Positions 13,926 through 19,751 of a DNA stretch of 19,751 nt are shown here, piece by piece. Position numbers and translations under genes: made by a program. The DNA is taken from positions 1 to 19,751 of the forward strand of contig JBPYFB010000632.1 of the NCBI GenBank assembly GCA_051986465.1, written 5' to 3'. This DNA is from DATEJJ01 sp051986465 (GTDB lineage: Bacteria; Actinomycetota; Actinomycetes; Mycobacteriales; Micromonosporaceae). The notes beneath the pieces are model-generated. The model had not been told where the DNA came from, did not search any database, and saw only the letters and a program-made list of their open reading frames with translations. How positions within the stretch are numbered: the first letter of the stretch is position 1; every line of letters starts with the position of its first letter.

Positions 13926-14909
13926 ATGGACCTCGGCGACATCCTGCGGACTATCGGCAGGCGGTGGTACATCATGCTGCCGATAGCTCTCGTCACCGTC
14001 GCCCTGACGACCGTGGCCTACCTCAAGATCCCGATGAAGTACGAGTCGACCAGCCAGATATCGCTACTCAGCCCACAGCAGCCGGCCTCAGGCTCGTATC
14101 CCGGGCAGAGCAACCCGTTCCTAATCTTCGATACGTCGCTTACCTCGACGGCGGACCTCCTCGCCCGCAATCTCAGCTCCGCGGCCACGGTCAAGGAGCT
14201 GGCCGCCATGGGGGTCACCGAGCAGTACACCGCCAAGCTCGCGGACTTCGCCCAGGGACCGTTCATCGCCCTGACTGTGACCGGCACGGACAAGAACCAC
14301 GTGTTGGCTTCCTCCAGCGAGCTCACCGGGTTCGCCCAGGACCGGCTGCAGGAGATCCAGCGGCAGAACGGCGTGCCGGCCAACAACATGATCAAGACGA
14401 CGGTGATGATACCGCCCCAACCGCCGCAGCCTCAGCTAAAGAACAAGCTGCAGAATGTGGTCGCGCTGTTCGCGGCGGGGATGGTCGCGGCGTTCATTTC
14501 GACCTTCATCACGGAGGGTCTGGCGCGTTCGCGTAGGCGCAACCGATCGACCGGCACCGTGCTGGCGGCCGCGCCGGCGTCCGAGGACTGGACCGGACCT
14601 AGCGTAGACGTGACACAGGCGATCCCCCGGGTCGACACCGACCGGACAATGACGTTCGAGCGGCCCGCCGACCTCGACCTGCCGCGCAAGGCCCTCGACG
14701 CCCTGGATCCGCCGCTGGACAGGCTCGCGACAGGACACCGGGCGGCGCCCCGTGCTTGGTCCCCCGACCCCCCCACTGACGTGCTGCTCGGCAAACACCC
14801 GGATTCGCGACCTACCAACCACAACGGCATCGCGGCTGAGGCTGCGGTGTACCGCTCGGCGAGCGCGTCCGGACGAGGCGAAGACGCCGATCCCCACATC
14901 GGGAACTGA
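13926..14909 (+). CDS. Wzz-like polysaccharide co-polymerase with long disordered cytoplasmic tail
   Basis: The 327-residue product starts MDLGDILRTIGRRWYIMLPI, with membrane segment 1 at about 14-34. The external part has MKYESTSQISLLSP near its start, a typical Wzz N-terminal motif. A proline-rich stretch (PPQPPQPQ, 163-170) precedes membrane segment 2 at about 177-196, as in the family. Residues 198-327 form an Arg/Pro/Asp-rich tail of low complexity with no Walker A or tyrosine cluster, so it is not a fused kinase. The ATG at 13926 has AGGAGG in front and a TATAAT promoter; the frame is open upstream to 13698, but the start here fits the family exactly. The polymerase-flippase gene follows after three bases, so this is the first gene of a three-gene operon. 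It probably controls polymer length together with the fused polymerase. Confidence 0.88.
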   Translation: MDLGDILRTIGRRWYIMLPIALVTVALTTVAYLKIPMKYESTSQISLLSPQQPASGSYPGQSNPFLIFDTSLTSTADLLARNLSSAATVKELAAMGVTEQYTAKLADFAQGPFIALTVTGTDKNHVLASSSELTGFAQDRLQEIQRQNGVPANNMIKTTVMIPPQPPQPQLKNKLQNVVALFAAGMVAAFISTFITEGLARSRRRNRSTGTVLAAAPASEDWTGPSVDVTQAIPRVDTDRTMTFERPADLDLPRKALDALDPPLDRLATGHRAAPRAWSPDPPTDVLLGKHPDSRPTNHNGIAAEAAVYRSASASGRGEDADPHIGN

Positions 14910-14912
14910 CTC

Positions 14913-17900
14913 ATGCCGGCTCGCCGTGGTGCTGTACCGGGCAACACCGGCGCGGCACTGGTCACGTCCTCGCTGACCCGCCCGATCCTCAGGGTGGTCG
15001 CCCGCGCCACGGTCCGCAGGCGATCGCTGGACGCCGTCACGGTTCTCAGCGGGTACGTCATCCTCGCCACGGTGGTGCCCGCCCACCTTGTCGTCCCCGC
15101 GCTCGGCGGAGTCGGTACCCCCGCCAACGTCTATGCGCTGCTGGTCTTGTTCTGGTATCTGGCCAGTTGGTTGGTCGGGCGGAGCTCGCCCGTGCCGCGC
15201 ACCGGCGCGCCTCGGGCCGCCATGTTCGCGTTCGCCGCCACGGTCCTTGTCGCCTATGTGGCCGCCGCCCTGCGCGCCCCCAGCACCCTGGAGCTTCAGG
15301 CCGCCGATCGCGGCCTCATCCAGCTGCTGGCGTGGATCTCGCTGGTTGTGGTGGCGTCGGCGGGAATCAGAAGCTACGCCGACCTCAGCCGGCTGCTGCG
15401 CCGGCTTGTGGTCTACGCCAGCTTCATGGCCGCGATCGGGGTCGTCGAGTTCTTCACGCGTACGGACTTCGTCTCCGGCATCAGCGTCCCAGGGCTGCAG
15501 AACAGCGTCGCCGCCGCGCAGCTGATAGACCGCGGTGACTTCACCCGCCCCATGTCCACGGCGACGCATCCGCTCGAGTTCGGCGCGATGATGATGATGC
15601 TGCTGCCGTTCGCCATCCAACAGGCGTTCGATCCGCAGCGCAAAGGGGCGCTACGCAAGTGGTTGCCGGTGCTCCTCATCGGTGCCACCGCGCCGATCAC
15701 CGTGTCCCGCACCTCCGTCATCGGCCTGATCGTGGTGCTTGTGCTGCTGGTTCCGACCTGGAGTCCACAGCGGCGCTGGCCCGCCTTCGGCGTGCTCATC
15801 CTCGCGCTCGGCGCGGTGAAAGTGGTGACGCCGGGTCTGATCGGCACCGTGACCGGCCTCTTCTCGGCGATGTTCAACGGCGGCGACACCAGCACCCAGG
15901 CAAGAACCATGGACTACTCCGGCGTGGCGCAGTATGTCGCCGCGCGACCGTTGACCGGGATGGGCTTCGGTACCTTCATCCCGTCGCTCTACCGGTTCAC
16001 CGACAACATGTACCTGTTGGCCACCGTCGAGATCGGCATCCTCGGCGTACTGGCCATCCTGGCCCTCGGCATTACCATGATCAGCAGCGGCGCGGCCGGC
16101 CGACGCCGCTCCGCCGACCCATCCCGGCGGGAGATGGGCCAGTCGTTCGTAGCCGCCGGGGCCGTAGCTCTGATCAGCAGCGCCACGTTCGACACGCTGA
16201 GCTTCCCGATCTTCGGGGGGGTTTTCTTCCTCCTCGTTGGCTGTGCCGGCAACTACCTCGGCCAGGTCCGACGCGACGTGATGGACAGTTCGTCCGGGCC
16301 GTGGGCGGCGCGGCGCCCGTGGCACGGTCCGCTGCCGGCCCCCGGTCCGCTGCCGACCCTCGAACCAGGACCGGCGCCACACACCGACCAGCCTCTAACG
16401 GAGGCTATCGCGACGGTGCCGGCTTCGACGGGCCGACCGGCCGCAAGGACACCGCCCCCGTACCCCACATCCAGCGGACACCCCCCGCCGATGCAGGACC
16501 CCGCGCCGCCCCCGGATCCACTGGGAAGGCGGGTCGTCTCCGCGACCCGCTGGAGCCTGCTGAACACCGTCGTCATCCGGATCGGTACCTTCGGCAGCAG
16601 CGTCATCCTGGCGCGCTATCTCTTGAGCCCCAGCGACTGGGGACTGTACGCGGTCGGGCTCGTGGCACTGACCATCCTGCTGTCAGCCAACGAGATGGGC
16701 GTCAGCCTGGCGATGGTGCGGTGGGACGGCGACGTCCGCCGGTACGCCCCGACCGTGCTCACCCTCTCCACGATCAGCAGCGTCGGGCTCTATGGGCTGT
16801 TCTTCCTCGCGGCGCCCACCATCGCGCGACTGCTCGGCTCGGCGCAGGCCACAAATGTCCTGCGGGTACTGTGCTTTTCCGTTGTCATCGACGGACTCGC
16901 CTGTGTTCCCAACGGCTACATCACCCGGGAGTTCAGACAGGTCACCCGCATGATGCTCGACCTGGGGAGCTTCGTGGTCAGCACGGGCTTGACAGTCGCC
17001 CTCGCGGTGGCGCACTTCGGCGCGATGAGTTTTGCCTGGGGCGCCATCGCCGGAAACGTCGTCGCGCTGACCGGCGCCGTCATCGCCGCACCCGGGCTCC
17101 TGCGGTTCGGCTGGGACCGCGACCAGGCCCGTGCCCTGCTGCGCTTCGGGCTGCCGTTAGCCGGCGCGAGCCTGCTCGTACTGGCGATGCTCAGCGTCGA
17201 CTCGGCTGTCGTCGGTGCCGTACTCGGTCCGGCCGCGCTGGGTCTCTACCAGGTTGCATTCAACGTCTCGAGCTGGCCGGTCCGGATCGTCTCGGATGCG
17301 GCCCGGCGCGTGTCCTTTGCCGGCTTCTCCCGTATCGCACACTCGCGCGACGCGTTGTCGGACGGCTTCTGCATGGCTCTCACGTTCCTGTTGGCGGCGG
17401 CCACGCCGGCCGCCGTCGTGCTCGGCGTTCTTGCCGTGCCAGTCATCCACCTCATCTACGGATCCGCGTGGACGCAAGCGGCACGCGCCCTGCAGTTCCT
17501 CGCGTTCCTCGGCCTGCTACGGGTTGCCTTCGAGGCGATGTACGACTGCCTGGTCGCCGCGCACAGACGACGCGACCTGCTGGTCGTGCAGGGACTGTGG
17601 TTCGTGGCGCTGATTCCTGTGCTGCTCATCCTCGCCCGTCGTGGCGGCATCGAGGGCGTCGGCCTCGGCCATGTGCTGGTCGCAGCCCTGCTGATCGCAC
17701 CGGCATTCATCATCGCACTCGCCCGCGCCGGCATCCGGCCGGGCGCGGTCGCTCGTGCCGCGGTCGCCCCCCTGTTGTGGGGCGGGCTCGCCGCCGCCAC
17801 CGCCGCTCTCATCCGCCACTGGCTCGGCGACGGGGTCGTGGGCCTCGCCGCGGCCGGCGCGGGCGCTATGTTGGCGTACGCACCGATGGTTCTTCGGCTG

Positions 17901-17999
17901 CGCAGGCTCGTTCGCAAGCCCGTCGCACCGCCCAGCAGGACGTCCACAGTGGACTCGCCCGGTCTCCGGGTATCGGTCGAAGTGTCATCAGGAGGCTAG
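14913..17999 (+). CDS. Wzy-type O-antigen polymerase/ligase fused to Wzx-type flippase
   Basis: One uninterrupted frame encodes 1028 residues with two membrane modules. Residues about 40-450 look like an O-antigen polymerase/ligase (PF04932-like): many membrane segments, RPMSTATHPLEFGAMMMMLL, then QARTMDYSGVAQYVAARPLT with GMGFGTF at 349-355 and DNMYLLATVEIGILG. Residues about 451-537 are a proline-rich, charged linker (PGPLPTLEPGPAPHTDQP and similar). From about 538, VVSATRWSLLNTVVIRIG, GSSVILARYLLSPSDWGLYA, NGYITREFRQVTRMM, LPLAGASLLVLAMLSVDSAV and GAVLGPAALGLYQVAFNVSS match MOP/RfbX-type flippases to about residue 1000. The start is ATG 14913, three bases after the previous stop, with only a weak GGGAA ribosome site. 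An in-frame ATG at 16491 (residue 527) could start a separate flippase but has no ribosome site. The fusion would couple flipping and polymerisation of the repeat unit. Confidence 0.9.
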   Translation: MPARRGAVPGNTGAALVTSSLTRPILRVVARATVRRRSLDAVTVLSGYVILATVVPAHLVVPALGGVGTPANVYALLVLFWYLASWLVGRSSPVPRTGAPRAAMFAFAATVLVAYVAAALRAPSTLELQAADRGLIQLLAWISLVVVASAGIRSYADLSRLLRRLVVYASFMAAIGVVEFFTRTDFVSGISVPGLQNSVAAAQLIDRGDFTRPMSTATHPLEFGAMMMMLLPFAIQQAFDPQRKGALRKWLPVLLIGATAPITVSRTSVIGLIVVLVLLVPTWSPQRRWPAFGVLILALGAVKVVTPGLIGTVTGLFSAMFNGGDTSTQARTMDYSGVAQYVAARPLTGMGFGTFIPSLYRFTDNMYLLATVEIGILGVLAILALGITMISSGAAGRRRSADPSRREMGQSFVAAGAVALISSATFDTLSFPIFGGVFFLLVGCAGNYLGQVRRDVMDSSSGPWAARRPWHGPLPAPGPLPTLEPGPAPHTDQPLTEAIATVPASTGRPAARTPPPYPTSSGHPPPMQDPAPPPDPLGRRVVSATRWSLLNTVVIRIGTFGSSVILARYLLSPSDWGLYAVGLVALTILLSANEMGVSLAMVRWDGDVRRYAPTVLTLSTISSVGLYGLFFLAAPTIARLLGSAQATNVLRVLCFSVVIDGLACVPNGYITREFRQVTRMMLDLGSFVVSTGLTVALAVAHFGAMSFAWGAIAGNVVALTGAVIAAPGLLRFGWDRDQARALLRFGLPLAGASLLVLAMLSVDSAVVGAVLGPAALGLYQVAFNVSSWPVRIVSDAARRVSFAGFSRIAHSRDALSDGFCMALTFLLAAATPAAVVLGVLAVPVIHLIYGSAWTQAARALQFLAFLGLLRVAFEAMYDCLVAAHRRRDLLVVQGLWFVALIPVLLILARRGGIEGVGLGHVLVAALLIAPAFIIALARAGIRPGAVARAAVAPLLWGGLAAATAALIRHWLGDGVVGLAAAGAGAMLAYAPMVLRLRRLVRKPVAPPSRTSTVDSPGLRVSVEVSSGG

Positions 18000-18800
18000 G
18001 TGCTCAACGTAGTCAAGCGTGGACTTCGCACCCGGTACGGATGGTTTCCGATGTGCGAGCTGCGCAACAAATTCGTCTTGTTCCCCTCGTATCCGGGGCT
18101 GCTGCGTTTCGAGAACGCCGAGGTGCGCCGGCTCCGGGCGAAGGTGGGCGCGGTCCGGCCCAAGGCCCTCGTCGCCGCGGTGCTGTTGACCTACAAGCGG
18201 CCGGACGGCCTCCGGGCCGCTCTCCGGTCGATTCTGTCGCAGACCATGTCCGATCTGGTCGTCATGGTTGTCGACGACGGCGCCGGACTGCCCCCGGACC
18301 TGCCCGACGACCCGAGGGTGTTCGCATGCAGCCTGTCGCGCAACATCAACGTGTTGGGCGTGGAGCGGAACATCGGTGTCCGGTTGACCGACTCGCCCTT
18401 CGTGGCCTTTCTCGACGATGACAACACCTGGGAACCCGACCACCTCGCGGTCGCGCTCGAACGCCTACAACACCCGTCGGCGGCCGATCGGCCGGACGCG
18501 GTCTACACCGCGTTGCGCCGGATCACACCGGACGGGCAGCAGCGCGACGTGCTGTCGGTACCCTTCGATCGGCGGCTGGCGACGGAGCGAGCGTTCCTGG
18601 ACTCCAACTGCTTTGTCGCTCGTCGGGTCCCGGCGGTGATGTTCAGCCGGCTGCGACGCAGCCGCACGGTGGCGCCCAAGGAAGACTGGGAGATGATCTA
18701 CCGGTACAGCCGGCGCCATCGCGTGGAGCACATTCCGGAACCGACAGTGAATTACCTGCTGAATCCGCAGAGCCACTGGACCGCGTGGAACCTGGCCTAG
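18000..18800 (+). CDS. GT2-family glycosyltransferase
   Basis: The 266-residue product has a GT-A fold core. ALVAAVLLTYKRPDGLRAAL (56-75) and VVDDGA (90-95) form the nucleotide-binding start, FLDDDNTWEPDHL (137-149) supplies the DxD metal motif (Asp139-Asp141), and KEDWEMIYRY (227-236) carries the ED acid pair typical of GT2. The first 50 residues (CELRNKFVLFPSYPGLLRF) precede the fold and are unusual; they may contact the membrane. GTG 18000 immediately follows the fusion gene's TAG, and AGGAGG (17990-17995) lies four bases upstream, so it is translated with that operon. It would add one sugar to the lipid-linked repeat unit in the cytoplasm; donor and linkage cannot be read. It converges on the next GT2 gene, with 31 bases between stops. 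Confidence 0.92.
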   Translation: MLNVVKRGLRTRYGWFPMCELRNKFVLFPSYPGLLRFENAEVRRLRAKVGAVRPKALVAAVLLTYKRPDGLRAALRSILSQTMSDLVVMVVDDGAGLPPDLPDDPRVFACSLSRNINVLGVERNIGVRLTDSPFVAFLDDDNTWEPDHLAVALERLQHPSAADRPDAVYTALRRITPDGQQRDVLSVPFDRRLATERAFLDSNCFVARRVPAVMFSRLRRSRTVAPKEDWEMIYRYSRRHRVEHIPEPTVNYLLNPQSHWTAWNLA

Positions 18801-18857
18801 CGTGTGATGGGGATCGGTTGAGTGGGGCGGCTCAGATGCCGCGACGTCGCCAGGTTC
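18788..18857. repeat. Nine-base inverted repeat spanning the convergent GT2 junction
   Basis: GAACCTGGC (18788-18796) and GCCAGGTTC (18849-18857) are perfect reverse complements flanking the short gap between the two convergent glycosyltransferase genes, with a 52-base loop. The long loop makes an intrinsic terminator less likely. Both arms are coding, so chance is possible. Confidence 0.3.
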
Positions 18858-19751
18858 GCCACCACCACCAATCGCGGGCTTTCGCGACGACGGCCGACCA
18901 CACCAACGCTTGCAGGTAAGGCATTCGACGCGGGCCGATGGCCTGGCGCAGGCGTAGGCCGCGGTACTCGCGCAGCCGCCGGTACCCCGGCCACGAGTCT
19001 GCGGCAAAGGCGATCAACTCGTCCACCGGGGTCCGTGCGGTCCGGCCGCGGTCGTACGAACGCGACGCCCGCCACAATGCCCGCCGCGCCAGTTGCCGGT
19101 GCACCATCGCGTCCAGCCGGTCCCGGTCGGGCAGCAGGTCACCGCACTTCGCGATCGTCGCCTGGTAGGCCTTCCGCCGCTCTCGCAGGTCGTCGAGCTG
19201 GCCGCCGAAGTCCAACGTGGACATGTTGTTGCCGTGAAGCCGGTAGTAGGCCTGGTCGGGACCGCGCACATAACCCACATCGGCGTGCGCCGCGAATCGC
19301 ATCCACATCTCGATGTCACCGGTGTGCGGCAAGGCCGGATCGTAGCCGCCGACCTTGCGCTGCAGGTTCGTCCGCACCACCACCTCCGGGGAGGTGATGC
19401 AGCCGTTGGCCTCCTTGAACCGCCGCTCGAGCCACCAGTGGCCGGGCCAGACGGTGTGGCCGCGCACAGCCGTCACGGCCGGCGGCGGCGGCCCGGGATG
19501 GCGGAAATGTACCGGCCGCCCGTAGCAGAAACCCACCTCGGGATGCTTGTCGAGGAGATCGACAGCCCGGGTCAGTGCGCCGGGCGTGAGACGGTCGTCC
19601 GCGGACAACAGCACGGTGTAGTCCCCGTCGGCCCACTCCAGCAGGCCCTCGTTGTAGGTGGCGATATGGCCGCGGTTGGTCTCGTGCACCCGGACTTCGA
19701 TGCGGTCGTCCTGGGCGGCGAGCTTGCGGGCGGCCTCGGCGGAGTCGTCCG
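18832..19751 (-). CDS. GT2-family glycosyltransferase (5' end outside window)
   Basis: About 306 codons are visible; the frame is open to the right edge, so the N-terminal nucleotide-binding strand lies outside. The visible N-terminal part reads DDSAEAARKLAAQDDRIEVR, then NRGHIATYNEGLLEWADGDY and VLLSADDRLTPGAL, the standard GT2 order, with SADD in the DxD position. NGCITSPEVVVRTNLQRKVG and TGDIEMWMRFAAHADVGYV follow, giving the acceptor-side loop and catalytic acidic residues. The last 100 residues (AMVHRQLARRALWRASRSYD and onward) are helical and basic, ending WWWWRTWRRRG, probably membrane-associating. A GTG at 19689 is not the real start because the upstream frame continues the fold. It is likely the last gene of a minus-strand unit from outside the window, adding another sugar to the repeat unit. 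Confidence 0.9.
   Translation of the reverse strand, partial: DDSAEAARKLAAQDDRIEVRVHETNRGHIATYNEGLLEWADGDYTVLLSADDRLTPGALTRAVDLLDKHPEVGFCYGRPVHFRHPGPPPPAVTAVRGHTVWPGHWWLERRFKEANGCITSPEVVVRTNLQRKVGGYDPALPHTGDIEMWMRFAAHADVGYVRGPDQAYYRLHGNNMSTLDFGGQLDDLRERRKAYQATIAKCGDLLPDRDRLDAMVHRQLARRALWRASRSYDRGRTARTPVDELIAFAADSWPGYRRLREYRGLRLRQAIGPRRMPYLQALVWSAVVAKARDWWWWRTWRRRGI

Noticed and set aside
16215..16221. G7 tract in the Wzy module (also C7 at 14768-14774 in the co-polymerase tail) as phase-variation or sequencing-slip sites
   Set aside because: The reading frame around the G7 tract keeps family-like membrane sequence on both sides, and short tracts are common in such GC-rich DNA; nothing supports slippage.
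15659..18421. A 920-codon open frame in a different plus-strand frame over the Wzy-Wzx gene
   Set aside because: Composition is Arg/Gly/Ala-rich with no motifs, as expected for a shadow frame in GC-rich DNA; the real frame has clear membrane segments and family motifs.

Overview
The window is GC-rich DNA with GTG and TTG starts, purine-rich ribosome binding sites, ATGA start/stop overlaps and an MmyB-type XRE regulator. This points to a filamentous actinomycete, possibly Micromonosporaceae; the family-level guess is inference from style only. Almost the whole window is a cell-surface or exopolysaccharide locus of the Wzx/Wzy type.

Layout. Positions 1-1026 hold the 3' end of an XRE/MmyB regulator and a convergent F420-dependent-type NADP oxidoreductase, both probably outside the polysaccharide locus. 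A 308-base leader precedes a polyprenyl-phosphate sugar-1-phosphate transferase (1335-2873), the initiating enzyme. A WbpD-like N-acetyltransferase (2867-3493, minus) converges on it. An MFS transporter and a membrane-anchored beta-propeller protein (3614-5943) form a coupled pair. A four-gene operon (6218-10577) follows: an alpha/alpha-barrel-like protein of unknown function, a WecG/TagA glycosyltransferase, a nucleotide-sugar dehydrogenase and a WecB-type UDP-GlcNAc 2-epimerase. On the minus strand come an asparagine-synthase-like protein and a SAM methyltransferase (10602-12960), then a small polysaccharide co-polymerase (13025-13717). Divergent from it is a second co-polymerase (13926-14909), a 1028-residue protein that reads as a Wzy polymerase fused to a Wzx flippase (14913-17999), and a GT2 glycosyltransferase (18000-18800). 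A second GT2, on the minus strand, runs off the right edge.

How they may work together. The initiating transferase loads the first sugar phosphate on the lipid carrier. WecB, the dehydrogenase and the WecG-like enzyme would make and add a ManNAc or ManNAcA residue, and the two GT2 enzymes would extend the repeat unit. The acetyltransferase, methyltransferase and asparagine-synthase-like protein would decorate it. The fusion protein would flip and polymerise it, and the two co-polymerases would set chain length. No tyrosine-kinase ATPase partner is encoded here.

The two strongest oddities are (i) an in-frame TAG at 8989-8991 in the dehydrogenase, just after the catalytic-cysteine motif and with the frame intact on both sides, and (ii) the single-ORF Wzy-Wzx fusion joined by a proline-rich linker. 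A third is the asparagine-synthase-like protein, which contains no cysteine and so cannot use the classical glutaminase nucleophile. I found no rRNA, tRNA, CRISPR array, insertion sequence or phage gene.
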